Positions 1 through 9,600 of a DNA stretch of 64,000 bases are shown in pieces (position 1 is the stretch's first letter; every line of letters begins with the position of its first letter). This DNA comes from Prevotella sp. (GTDB taxonomy: Bacteria > Bacteroidota > Bacteroidia > Bacteroidales > Bacteroidaceae): NCBI GenBank assembly GCA_017619445.1, contig JAFZSI010000010.1, positions 1-64,000 of the forward strand, written 5' to 3'. Below the pieces are notes generated by a model. That model saw only the letters and a program-made list of their open reading frames with translations, did not search any database and had not been told where the DNA came from. The position numbers and the translations under genes were made by a program.

Positions 1-150
1 CGGGGGGCGCCGGGGAGGCACTGGGGAGGCATCGGGGCCGCGCTCGTAGCGCGGCGTACGGGGACAGCCGCAGCGGGGAGCAGCGGGAGGAGGAACCGGG
101 GCCCTCATGCCATGCGCTGGGAACACGGATTTTTTGGGGGGATTTGCCAA
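1..150. other. GC-rich window edge, no gene assigned
   Basis: The first 120 bases are far richer in G and C than the rest of the window and contain four G-runs (2-7, 12-15, 23-26, 34-37) with loops of 4, 7 and 7 bases, which fits a G-quadruplex motif on the plus strand. An 11-bp unit GGGGAGGCAYY is repeated at 12-22 and 23-33. Plus frame 1 is open from the edge to a TAA at 157, so this could be the tail of a gene starting outside the window. The translation (Arg/Gly/Ala-rich) is not recognisable, so I do not call a CDS. Confidence 0.35.
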
Positions 151-306
151 GCGTAAGTTTAGCTCAGGATTTTCTAGGGAATCTGGGCGTAAACCACCGC
201 TTTGTTTACGCCAGATGAACAATGGCGGGAACAAGGCGGTGCTTTACGGTGAGGAAGTGAGGCGTTACGGTGGAATTCTCTAGAGAATCTGAACGTAAAG
301 CGCAGG
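151..306. repeat. 21-bp-unit / CTAG-palindrome intergenic element, copy A (double core)
   Basis: Two CTAG cores lie at 174-177 and 280-283, 106 bp apart (5 x 21 + 1). The second is a perfect 14-bp palindrome ATTCTCTAGAGAAT at 275-288. Between them the DNA divides into 21-bp units starting with CTTTG or CTTTACGG at 200, 221, 242 and 263. The 21 bases ending at each CTAG begin GTTTAG or CGTTACG, as in the other copies of this family (12003, 20675, 28711, 52894, 57982). No ORF is credible here. Confidence 0.7.
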
Positions 307-506
307 GGCGCGTTCGGGGCGAATGGAAGGGGGAAGACAATGGGCGGTGTTGTTGTTATTATAGTAAGGATGGAGGTTGTGTAGTAGGGTGAAACTGAAG
401 GCAAATTGGAGATGGTTTGAGAGGAGCCACATTATAAATAATACGCGCGCACGTGTGAAGCATGGAACAGGACGAGGGAGAAAAAGTGGGTACACGCGGA
501 AAAAGA

Positions 507-545
507 AAAGCATCTTGCAGCAACGTGAATGCTGCAAGATGCTTT
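507..545 (-). terminator. Rho-independent terminator of the nqr operon
   Basis: A perfect 16-bp inverted repeat (507-522 and 530-545, stem containing GCATCTTGCAGCA) has a 7-nt loop and, read on the minus strand, is followed by a T-rich tract (TTTTCTTTTT). It lies 28 bases past the nqrF stop, the right place to end nqrABCDEF transcription. Confidence 0.88.
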
Positions 546-572
546 GTTTGAGTTCGGGTTGCTGACGAGCAA

Positions 573-1838
573 CTATCCTCCGAAGTTGTCGTACATGATG
601 GACTCTGGTTCCACACCGAGGGAGTCGAGCATCTGGACTACGGCATTCGACATGGGGCCGGGGCCGCACATGTAGTATTCCACGTCTTCGGGTGCCTCGT
701 GGTCTTTGAGGTAGGTGTTGAACATGACTTGGTGTACAAATCCCGGGGTGTATTTCACGCCAGCTGCGTCGGCTGCCGGGTCTGGGCGGTCGAGTGCGAG
801 GTGGAAGTGGAAGTTGGAGAATTCTTTCTCCAGCCCGAGGAAGTCGTCGAGATAGAACACCTCGTTGAGTGCTCGTGCACCATAGAAATAGTGCATTTCG
901 CGATCGGTGGTGTGCAGTGTCTTTGTCATGTGCATGATTTGTGCACGGAGAGGCGCCATACCAGCACCGCCACCTACCCAAATCATTTCGCGCTTTGAGT
1001 CGAAATGAGGATGGAAGTCGCCAAACGGTCCGCTCATGATTACTTTGTCGCCCGGTTTGAGGGAGAAAATGTAACTGGAAGCGATACCAGGATTGACATC
1101 CATGAATCCGCTGCGGTCGGGTTTGAAGGGAGGTGTGGCAATACGTACTGTCAGCATGAACACGTCGCCTTCAGCAGGATAGTTGGCCATGGAGTAAGCA
1201 CGGATTGTGGGCTCTGTGTTGACACACTTGAGCGGGAAGAGTCCGAATTTCTCCCATGAGGGCAGATACTCGTCACCAATGAGCGACTTGTCGATGTCTT
1301 TGTCGTAGTCGATGGTGAATGTAGGAATCTTAATCTGCGCATACGAGCCGGGAATGAAGTCCATGTGCTCGCCCTTTGGCAGCTGCACCTTGAATTCCTT
1401 GATGAACGTGGCAACGTTCTTGTTGCTGATGACGGTGCACTCGTATTCCTTAACACCAAGGATAGACTCATCGACATGGATTTTCAGGTCGCCCTTGACT
1501 TTGCACTGACAGCCCAGGCGCCAATGGTTCTTGATTTCCTTGCGCGTGAAGTGAGGCTTCTCTGAGTCGAGGATTTCTCCCCCACCCTCGAGCACCTGCA
1601 CCTTGCACTGTCCGCAGGAAGCCTTTCCTCCACAAGCAGAGGGAAGGAAGATGCCATTCTCGTTGAGCGTTGCCATCAGGTTGTTGCCCTGTGGCACATT
1701 GATGGTGCGGTCGCCGTTGATTTCAATGTTCACATTTCCACTCGGGCTCAAGTACTTTTTGGCGACGAGCAGAATGATTACGAGTGCGATGATCGTAATC
1801 AGAAACACTAATATGCTGTATAAAATAAACTGTCCCAT
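573..1838 (-). CDS. nqrF: Na+-translocating NADH:quinone reductase subunit F
   Basis: NqrF is the NADH-oxidising entry subunit of the sodium-pumping NADH:quinone oxidoreductase in the inner membrane. The 421-aa product is full length. It has one N-terminal membrane helix (about residues 4-25), then a ferredoxin-like domain with 2Fe-2S ligands C69, C75, C78 and C110. The flavin-reductase part follows, with the FAD motif RAYSMAN at 213-219 and the NADH-binding GGGAGMAPLR at 289-298. The combination of an N-terminal helix, plant-type ferredoxin and FNR-like domain identifies NqrF rather than RnfC. It is the last gene of the minus-strand nqr operon, 33 bp after nqrE, and is followed by a strong terminator. 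Confidence 0.97.
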   Translation of the reverse strand: MGQFILYSILVFLITIIALVIILLVAKKYLSPSGNVNIEINGDRTINVPQGNNLMATLNENGIFLPSACGGKASCGQCKVQVLEGGGEILDSEKPHFTRKEIKNHWRLGCQCKVKGDLKIHVDESILGVKEYECTVISNKNVATFIKEFKVQLPKGEHMDFIPGSYAQIKIPTFTIDYDKDIDKSLIGDEYLPSWEKFGLFPLKCVNTEPTIRAYSMANYPAEGDVFMLTVRIATPPFKPDRSGFMDVNPGIASSYIFSLKPGDKVIMSGPFGDFHPHFDSKREMIWVGGGAGMAPLRAQIMHMTKTLHTTDREMHYFYGARALNEVFYLDDFLGLEKEFSNFHFHLALDRPDPAADAAGVKYTPGFVHQVMFNTYLKDHEAPEDVEYYMCGPGPMSNAVVQMLDSLGVEPESIMYDNFGG

Positions 1839-1847
1839 CTGTTATTC

Positions 1848-1877
1848 AAATGAAAGATTAAAGATGAAAGATTAAAT
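1848..1877. repeat. 7-nt-period tandem repeat between nqrE and nqrF
   Basis: On the plus strand the units are GATTAAA, GATGAAA, GATTAAA in register. They fill the whole 33-bp nqrE-nqrF spacer and overlap the last codons of nqrE. This is one of many period-7 spacers in the window. Confidence 0.6.
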
Positions 1878-2498
1878 ATTCAGTCCGCTGAAACACATCA
1901 TGGCCATGGCCATAAGTCCCACGGTGATGAACGTGATGCCAAGACCCTGAAGAGGCTTGGGCACGTCGCAGTATTGCATTTTCTCGCGAATAGCACCTAA
2001 AGAGACAATGGCGAGCGTCCATCCAATGCCCGAGCCAACTGCATAGACCATGGCATCCCACACGGAGGTGATGGCCTGCGTGTTGGTGGGGTCAAGCAGA
2101 ATGCGCTGCTGCATGAAGAGCGATGCGCCCATGATGGCACAGTTGACAGCAATCAGCGGCAGGAAGATTCCAAGTGCCGCATAGAGTGAGGGGCTATACT
2201 TTTCGACAACCATCTCCACGAGCTGCACAATGCCTGCAATGACTGCAATGAACAGAATGAAACTCAGATAGGACAGGTCAACGCCCTCGACGAGACAGTT
2301 GGGGCCAAGCACCTTGGTCTGCAAGAGATAATCAACAGGTACGGTGACAAACAGCACAAATGTGACTGCAAGTCCGAGCCCGAGTGAAGTCTTCACGGTC
2401 TTCGAAACGGCAAGGTAGGAACACATGCCGAGGAAGAACGCGAAAATCATGTTATCGACAAAAATCGACCGGAAGAATAGACTTATTGCGTGTTCCAT
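1872..2498 (-). CDS. nqrE: Na+-translocating NADH:quinone reductase subunit E
   Basis: A 208-aa integral membrane subunit of Na+-NQR, with about six hydrophobic segments. The start [17 protein letters not shown] and the central run with NCAIMG and [11 protein letters not shown] are typical of NqrE, which is related to NqrD and to RnfA/RnfE. In the known complex NqrD and NqrE are paired inverted-topology subunits that bind a 2Fe-2S centre between them; the conserved cysteines lie in the membrane segments (for example in VNCAIMG). The gene follows nqrD after 3 bases, indicating tight co-expression. Confidence 0.96.
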   Translation of the reverse strand: MEHAISLFFRSIFVDNMIFAFFLGMCSYLAVSKTVKTSLGLGLAVTFVLFVTVPVDYLLQTKVLGPNCLVEGVDLSYLSFILFIAVIAGIVQLVEMVVEKYSPSLYAALGIFLPLIAVNCAIMGASLFMQQRILLDPTNTQAITSVWDAMVYAVGSGIGWTLAIVSLGAIREKMQYCDVPKPLQGLGITFITVGLMAMAMMCFSGLNI

Positions 2499-2501
2499 AA
2501 C

Positions 2502-3125
2502 TTATTTCTCCTTATAAAAGTATGCACGATGAACCCAAATAACACAGCCGACAAGGATGAGTGCCATGGCGGGCATGGTCATCATTCCGTTGTTCTGATA
2601 GCCAAAGTCGTAAACCGACTGCGGGATGATTTGGAATCCCAGCAGAGAGCCGCGTCCGAAGAACTCACGGAAGGCACCCACAATGATAAGAATCATGGCA
2701 TAGCCCAGTCCGTTGCCAATACCATCGAGGAACGACGGCCAAGGCTTGTTCTGCATGGCGAAAGCCTCAAGACGGCCCATGAGAATACAGTTGGTGATAA
2801 TCAGACCGACATAGACAGAGAGCTGCACGCTCACGTCGTAGGCAAATGCCTTCAGTATCTGTGATACGATGGTCACAAGAGCGGCAACGACCACCAGCTG
2901 CACCACAATGCGGATGCGGTTGGGAATGGTGTTGCGAAGAACAGAAATGATGACATTGGCAAATGACGTGATGACGGTCACCGCAAGTCCCATCACAATG
3001 GCAGGCTTCAGCTGCGACGTGACGGCGAGTGCCGAACAGATGCCCAGTACTTGGATAAGTATGGGATGGTCGAGGTTCAACGGATTGGTGAGAGCCTCTT
3101 TGTTTTGTTTACTGAATAGTGCCAT
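2502..3125 (-). CDS. nqrD: Na+-translocating NADH:quinone reductase subunit D
   Basis: A 207-aa polytopic membrane subunit of Na+-NQR. The start MALFSKQNKEALTNPL, the segment GICSALAVTSQLKPA and the membrane motif ITNCILMGR are typical of NqrD. Like NqrE it has about six transmembrane helices and contributes cysteines to the intramembrane iron site. It lies 3 bases from both nqrC and nqrE, inside the six-gene minus-strand operon. Length is normal for the family. Confidence 0.96.
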   Translation of the reverse strand: MALFSKQNKEALTNPLNLDHPILIQVLGICSALAVTSQLKPAIVMGLAVTVITSFANVIISVLRNTIPNRIRIVVQLVVVAALVTIVSQILKAFAYDVSVQLSVYVGLIITNCILMGRLEAFAMQNKPWPSFLDGIGNGLGYAMILIIVGAFREFFGRGSLLGFQIIPQSVYDFGYQNNGMMTMPAMALILVGCVIWVHRAYFYKEK

Positions 3126-3128
3126 AGT

Positions 3129-3797
3129 TTATTCCTCCTCTGCTTTAGGTTCAACAGCCGTAGAGTCGGCTTCACATTCTGACTGGTTGCCGACTCCCAG
3201 GTTCTTCACATTCTTCAGGCATTCTTTAATCATGGCGTCAACTCCATTGGAAGTCAGCGTGGCTCCCGTCACACAATCGACCTGTGTTGCAGGATCCTCA
3301 ACTTTCTTCACGACGGAGAGCACCACGCTGCCATCATCGCCATAAATCTTCTTGCCGATGAACTTCTCCTGCCAAGCCTGTGAGTCTTTAATCTCAGCTC
3401 CCAGACCAGCTGTTTCGCTCTCATGGTTGAAGTAGGCGCCATAAACAGTGCCATCACCATTGATGGCCATGTAGCCGCTGATGCCGCCCCAAAGTCCCAT
3501 GCCTTTCAGGCTGGCAACGAGAACATCCTGTCCGTCAACGACACACTCATAGACTTTCTGTCCATCAACATCTTTCTCTTGTTTGACAACTTCTTTGTAC
3601 TTAGCCTCAGCCTCAGCGCCGTCCAAACCACGAATGTTGAGCGAATAGAGAATCTGCTTTTTCACATCCAGAGCCACATTGGCATCCTGCATGGGCTTCA
3701 AAGCCTGGAAAATGAATGCCAACAAGAAGGCTACAACGATAACGAGAATCGTACTATAAATAATGATGTACGTATTCGAATTGGTATTCAGTTTCAT
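3129..3797 (-). CDS. nqrC: Na+-translocating NADH:quinone reductase subunit C (FMN-binding)
   Basis: NqrC carries a covalently bound FMN and passes electrons within the sodium pump on the periplasmic side. The 222-aa protein has one N-terminal membrane helix (about residues 11-32), then a soluble FMN-binding domain. The flavinylation motif is VTGATLTS at about residues 178-186, whose Thr takes FMN by phosphoester linkage in the family. The C-terminus carries an acidic tail (EADSTAVEPKAEEE) that looks lineage-specific. Its start codon overlaps the end of nqrB by 4 bases, suggesting translational coupling. Covalent flavinylation needs ApbE, which is not in this window. Confidence 0.96.
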   Translation of the reverse strand: MKLNTNSNTYIIIYSTILVIVVAFLLAFIFQALKPMQDANVALDVKKQILYSLNIRGLDGAEAEAKYKEVVKQEKDVDGQKVYECVVDGQDVLVASLKGMGLWGGISGYMAINGDGTVYGAYFNHESETAGLGAEIKDSQAWQEKFIGKKIYGDDGSVVLSVVKKVEDPATQVDCVTGATLTSNGVDAMIKECLKNVKNLGVGNQSECEADSTAVEPKAEEE

Positions 3798-4954
3798 TTT
3801 GAACCTCCTCTCTTTATACGTTTCGAGATATTGCGTTCCACCACGAAGTGGTCAATAGTGGCTGCAAACATGTTACCGAAGAAGATGGCAAGCATCATGC
3901 CCTCGGGATAACCAGGATTCATCACACGAATGATGACAGCCATGGCACCAATCAGGAAGCCGTAGATATACATACCTGTATTAGTACGGCAAGAGGTAAC
4001 AGGATCGGTTGCCATGAACACAGCACCGAAGCAGAAGCCGCCCAGCACGATGTGCTCATACCAGTTGAGCGGGGTAGCGCCTGTTGCCTTAAACAGAAGA
4101 GCCATAAGACCACCGCCGACAAACACCCTCAGCATGGTGCGCCATGAGGCTATGCCCGTCCAAAGCAGAATCACGGCACCGATGGCGATTGCAATGACTG
4201 AAGTCTCACCGATAGAACCAGGGATGAAGCCTGTTATCATGTCAGTAAGCGAAGCAGTAACATCTGCACCCTGCCCTACTTGTGCAAGTGGCGTAGCGGC
4301 TGTAAAACCGTCGGGCAAAGTGTTGCCGAGACCGAAAATAGAATCGGTGGCAACCCATACGTTGTCGCCTGTCATCTTTGAGGGATAGGAGAAGAACAGG
4401 AACATGCGGGCGGCAATGGCCACATTGAAGATGTTCATACCCGTTCCACCAAAGATTTCCTTGGCAAAAATCACGGCAAAGGCACATGCCAGCGCGAGCA
4501 TCCACAACGGGCAGCCCACTGGTACGATGAGCGGAATGATGATACCGCTCACGAGGTAGCCTTCCTGAATCTCCTCGCCTTTCCACTGAGCCCAAATGAA
4601 CTCAATGCCAAGGCCTACGATATAAGAAACCAGAATCTTTGGCAGCACGGCCAAGAATCCGTAGAAGAATATGCTCCAAAAACCAGCCTCAGCCAGTTTT
4701 CCTGCAGCAAGATAGTTCTGGTAGCCAACGTTGTACATGCCGAACAGCATGGCCGGCATCAGCGCTATGACCACCATACTCATAATACGCTTTGAGTCAA
4801 TCGCATCGTGAATATTGGTTCCGCATTTCGCCGTCGTGTTGGGCACGTACAGGAATGTCTCGAAACCATCGAACACACTGCGGAAAGCATGAAGTTTTCC
4901 CCCTTCCTGGAAGTTGGGTTTTATCTTGTCAAGATAATTTCTTAATGCGCTCAT
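3794..4954 (-). CDS. nqrB: Na+-translocating NADH:quinone reductase subunit B
   Basis: NqrB is the main membrane subunit, holding riboflavin and a covalent FMN and forming much of the sodium path. The 386-aa protein has about ten hydrophobic segments. The flavinylation region reads DGFTAATPLAQ (canonical DGxSGATPL, with Ala for Gly) near residue 215, and EIFGGTGMNIFNVAIAAR is a family signature. The N-terminal soluble part includes the AFRSVFDGFETFLYVP segment seen in NqrB. It follows nqrA after 53 bases and overlaps nqrC by 4 bases. Confidence 0.96.
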   Translation of the reverse strand: MSALRNYLDKIKPNFQEGGKLHAFRSVFDGFETFLYVPNTTAKCGTNIHDAIDSKRIMSMVVIALMPAMLFGMYNVGYQNYLAAGKLAEAGFWSIFFYGFLAVLPKILVSYIVGLGIEFIWAQWKGEEIQEGYLVSGIIIPLIVPVGCPLWMLALACAFAVIFAKEIFGGTGMNIFNVAIAARMFLFFSYPSKMTGDNVWVATDSIFGLGNTLPDGFTAATPLAQVGQGADVTASLTDMITGFIPGSIGETSVIAIAIGAVILLWTGIASWRTMLRVFVGGGLMALLFKATGATPLNWYEHIVLGGFCFGAVFMATDPVTSCRTNTGMYIYGFLIGAMAVIIRVMNPGYPEGMMLAIFFGNMFAATIDHFVVERNISKRIKRGGSK

Positions 4955-5007
4955 ATTATTAAGACAATTAAACTGTTTAACTATTTCACATTCAGGAAAA
5001 CCCGTTT

Positions 5008-6357
5008 TTACGCATTTTCCTTTCTGAGCAAATCGAGTCCATCGCGCACAATACGCTGCAATTCAAGTTTGGAAGAATCAACGAACTCTGCCAAAGCGAA
5101 ATCCTCGGGCGAAACCTCATAAATGCCCAGCTGCTCCATCTTGTCGATATCACCAGCAATAATGGCCTTGATGAGATACTCACCATAGATGTCCATCGGC
5201 AGCACCTTGTCATACTCGCCGCTCATAATCATGTGGCGCTCACCGCCTTTCACACGGGCATCCAACTTGTATTCTTTCGAACCTTGGAGCCACGACAGAT
5301 AGCTGCGGTTTACCGAGAACTGTCCAAAGCGCGGCATAATCCATCCAAGCAACTCGTTGGCATCGTCACCCTCAGGAATCACCGTAATCTCGCTTGTGTG
5401 AGCACCTACGAAATCCTCTGTTGTAGCCACTTTTCCTGTCAGGACATTGCCGTTGATGATGCGCACTTTCTTGTCACCTTTCAGCTGGCCGCTGAGCAAA
5501 GCGCCAATCTTCTCGCCAACCAGCACTTCTGCATAAGCAGGATTGTCCACCTCGCTGCCGGCCACAGCCACAATGCGACGCAAGTCAACGCGACCCGTGT
5601 TGAACAAGCGGCCAATGAAGATGACAGCACTCGGATCAACAGTCCAAACAACCTCGCCCTTGTTAACAGGTGAAAGGTGGTTTACCTGCACACCCACATT
5701 GCCTGCCGGGCACTTGCCGTCAAAGACCGTCACCTCAACATCCTGAGCGTTGGTGAGTGCTGAAACAGACTGACGGGCGCCAATACCAAGATAAGTCTTT
5801 GCCATCTTCGAGAGTGCCGTCAGTCCAGTCTGGAAATCGGTCTCATTGCCCTTCAGTTCGAACTCAAAGTCAGCAGCCAACGGCATGTCGCGCAACGCAC
5901 TGACAAAAATAGCCTTGGGCTCTGTTGCGGGATTCGTGGAAACGGCATAAGGCAACTGATTGATAAAACCGAAAAGACCAGCCTCCAACAAGGCTTCTTT
6001 CACAGCATTACCATCCATGCCCTTCACATCTTTCTTTCCGAAATCCACATACTGTTGCTCGGCATCGCGATCTACTTTGACGCAAAGCACCTTACGGCGT
6101 TCACCACGTACCACGGCAGTCACACGACCGCTCACTGGCGAGGCAAACTTCACTTCGGGAAACTGTTTGTTGACAAACAAAGCCTCCCCGGCCTTGACCA
6201 CATCGCCCTCCTTAACCACGACCTTCGGAACCACGCCCGTAAAGCCCTCGGGAACGAGACCGACCTCTCCCTCTGGCTTCAACGTAAGCATTTCTTCCTT
6301 GGCCCTGCCTTGCAGGTTGATGTCCAAGCCCTTACGCAATTTGATTACATTTGCCAT
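5008..6357 (-). CDS. nqrA: Na+-translocating NADH:quinone reductase subunit A
   Basis: NqrA is the soluble, cytoplasm-facing subunit that contributes to quinone reduction. The 449-aa sequence begins MANVIKLRKGLDINLQGRA, the standard NqrA start, and continues with the barrel-sandwich segment VVKEGDVVKAGEALFVNK. It is the first gene of the operon, so the order on the minus strand is nqrA-B-C-D-E-F, as in most bacteria with the complex. The 130-bp leader upstream (6358-6489) ends at a plausible -7 box on the minus strand (CAAAAATA at 6489-6496 on plus), with no clear -33 element. Confidence 0.97.
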   Translation of the reverse strand: MANVIKLRKGLDINLQGRAKEEMLTLKPEGEVGLVPEGFTGVVPKVVVKEGDVVKAGEALFVNKQFPEVKFASPVSGRVTAVVRGERRKVLCVKVDRDAEQQYVDFGKKDVKGMDGNAVKEALLEAGLFGFINQLPYAVSTNPATEPKAIFVSALRDMPLAADFEFELKGNETDFQTGLTALSKMAKTYLGIGARQSVSALTNAQDVEVTVFDGKCPAGNVGVQVNHLSPVNKGEVVWTVDPSAVIFIGRLFNTGRVDLRRIVAVAGSEVDNPAYAEVLVGEKIGALLSGQLKGDKKVRIINGNVLTGKVATTEDFVGAHTSEITVIPEGDDANELLGWIMPRFGQFSVNRSYLSWLQGSKEYKLDARVKGGERHMIMSGEYDKVLPMDIYGEYLIKAIIAGDIDKMEQLGIYEVSPEDFALAEFVDSSKLELQRIVRDGLDLLRKENA

Positions 6358-6537
6358 AAAAATATAGTTAAAAAATAATTCTCATCAATAGTGAGCATGC
6401 ATTCTCAACTCATGTGAGTATCAATGAAAAGAAGACATTCACAACACACTTGCTTCTGAAAATCTTCATGTCTTTCAGTTATTGTGCGCAAAAATACAAA
6501 AAAATAAACACATTTTAAAGAAAAATCAAACAAAATG

Positions 6538-6569
6538 TTGCTCAATAACGACTTTTTACTGTATTTTTG
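6538..6569 (+). promoter_or_regulatory. Bacteroidetes-type promoter for tamB
   Basis: TTG at 6538-6540, 21 bases, then TATTTTTG at 6562-6569, matching the Bacteroidetes -33/-7 consensus TTTG-N19-21-TAnnTTTG. It leaves a leader of about 40 nt before the tamB start. Confidence 0.6.
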
Positions 6570-6617
6570 TGCCGACATTCATTCGGATTCAAAATAATTG
6601 TAATCTCGAAGTAACAT

Positions 6618-9600
6618 TTGAAAACAATAAAACGAATTGTATATTGGACGACATGGAGCTTGGTGGCTCTTTATCTTCTGATTGTTGTGCTGTTGAACGT
6701 TCCTACAGTACAACGATACATCGGCTCAGAAATCAGCGAAGCCTTAAGCCAGAAATTGGGCACAGAAGTCTCGGTAGGCAGAGTGGATTTAGGATTGTTC
6801 AACCATATTATCATCGACGACGTAAACATCTACGACCAGAGCGGCCGCCGCATGCTGCATGCTTCAAGGATAGCCGCGCGCATCAATCTGCTGGCTCTGA
6901 GAGAGGATAAAATCGACTTGTCGTCGGTGCTGTTGTTCGGACTCGACGGTGTTTTCAGCCAGGCCGACGCAGAAAGTAAGCCCAATTATCAGTTTGTGCT
7001 CGACTCGCTCGCCTCTAAAGACACCACCAGCCACAAGCCGCTCAATTTGCACATCAACTCACTTGTTGTCCGTAACGGAGCACTCAAATACGACCGCAAC
7101 GACATTCCTTTGACCAGCGGCAAGTTCAACCCTCAGCATTTGGAAATGAAAAACATCAGCGGCAGACTGAAGCTACAAGAGCTAACCGACTCTTCATTAC
7201 GCTTAGATGTAAAGAAATTATCATTCTCCGAATCATCAGGAATAGACTTGCGTCGCCTCTCGTTCAAACTTGATGCAAACAAGAAAAAGACACTGCTCAG
7301 CAACTTTTATCTTCAGTTGCCCAACAGCCATCTGCTCATAGACACTTTGGAAACAGCCTATTCCATGATGGACGGGCAAATCTCAATGCCCACACTACAG
7401 TTCCATGGAAACATTCACGACACAAAGATAACACCTTATGACTTAAGGAGTTTTGTTCCGTTATTAGACACCTTCAAGAATCCAATATATGTAAACACAA
7501 CATTCTCTGGGACCAGCACGACGCTACGTGTCAGCAAATTGCACATCAACTCAGAGACCAATGACATGGATTTGCTTGCCAACGGCTGGATGACAAACTG
7601 GAACAACCCGCATTGGAACGCCACTATTGACAACCTGAATCTGAGTGCAGAAGCCATTGATTTTGTAACAAAAAATATCAACGGAAAGAGTATCAATATA
7701 CCCGAAGAAATCACCCGTTTGGGTGACGTTCACTATCGTGGTGTGGTGGGCGGTTCAGGCAAGAACATTTCCACGAAGGGCATATTGGTATCTGACGCAG
7801 GAAACGCAAATTTGGGTGTGGGCATTAGGGGCAACAGCTTCACCGGACGCATTGAAACCGATGGCATTAACTTGCGGCGCATCCTTGCCAACGACGACTT
7901 TGGCATGATAGCCACGCGCATCGACGTGGACGGGCAATTGCACAAGGGCAAGAAGCCCAATATAAAGGCCAACGGAAAAATATCGCGCTTCGACTTTAAG
8001 TCTTACTCCTACCACGACATCACCATCGATGGCTCCATGCGCGACAATCTTTTCGATGGTCTGTTTGCCATCAACGACCCCAACGGAGAAATCAATATCC
8101 AGGGGCAACTCATTTCCGACGCCAAAGAGCTCAAGGCGAACGTCAAGGCTGAGGCACATCACCTCAACCCGTCGGCCATGAAAATCACCGACAAATGGAA
8201 AGACACCGTATTCGACCTTAACCTGGATGCCAACCTCAGCGGCCGCGACCTGAATACACTTACAGGCACCCTTTCGATGAGCGATTTTTCCATAAAATCG
8301 CCCGACACAGATTATCAGCTCAGCCATCTGGACGTTATGGCCGAGTATGAAGACGGTGAGCGCAACCTGCACATGAACAGCGACTTTGCCGAGATGACCG
8401 TAAAGGGCAACTACGACTATCAGACACTTTTGCAGAGCATCACCAACTTCATCGGCTCCAAGCTACCCACATTGCCAGGACTGCCGCCAACAACCAACAG
8501 CCGCAACAACAATTTCACCATCAATGCAACCATCAACCAGTCCGACTGGCTAAACAAACTGCTCGACGTGCCGCTCACACTCGTAGAGCCAGCCTACGTG
8601 TATGGACGCATGGATGACCGCGAACACAAGCTGAACCTTGAATGCAGCCTTCCCGCCATCTATTACGACGGCAGCCGCTATGAGGACACATGGTTGTCGC
8701 TCCGCACTCCCAACGACACGCTCTTTGCACAGGTCAACCTGCTGAAAGTCATGGACAACGGTCAGCGGTTCACATGGAGTGTGTCTGCCAATGCCGTCAA
8801 CAACCGCCTGCAGACGCTTGTCAGCTTCAACGACAACAAGCCCCGACCATTCAGGGGCAGCATACTGGCTGAGACAGACTTCTACAAGAACGCCCAGGGC
8901 AAAGCCACCGCACACATCAACGTGCGCCCGTCAGAGATTCTTGTAAGCGACACCGTGTGGCATGTCACACCCTCGGAAATCATCTACAACAACGACTATC
9001 TGAACATCGACCATTTCTCTGTTGAGCACAATAAGCAGCACCTGACCATCACTGGCCGCGCCACCAAGAGTGCCTCAGACTCCATCGTGGTTGATTTGCG
9101 CGATGTTGATGTGAACTATATCACCAACCTCGTGAACTTCCACGCCGTGGAGTTCGGAGGACTGGCATCGGGCCGCGCCTCCGTCCGCTCGGTGTTCAGC
9201 CAACCCTCTGCAACCGCAAAGCTGACGGTCAACCGCTTCACCTTTATGGACGGATACATGGGTGTGCTTGATGCCAAGGCCGACTATGATGACAAGAAAC
9301 AGCAGATTAACATCGATGCCATAGCTAATGACGGTCCCATGGCGCGTACCATCATCAAAGGATTCATTGCACCCGCGCGCGACCAGATAGACCTTGGCAT
9401 TGACGCATGGAACACGCGCTTAGAGTTTGTAGAGTATTTCTGCAACAGTTTCATGCGCAATACCGATATCCACGGCACAGGAAAACTAAGACTATGGGGC
9501 AAGCTGAGCGAGCTGAACCTCACAGGCGAGGCCGTGGCCAACGGCACCATGGAAATCAGTAGCCTCAACACTAAATACTGGCTGGAAAACGACACCGTCA

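Noticed and set aside
280-981. Minus-strand frame of 233 codons covering the nqrF 3' end and repeat copy A
   Set aside because: It overlaps nqrF in another frame and crosses the terminator and repeat; no recognisable protein.
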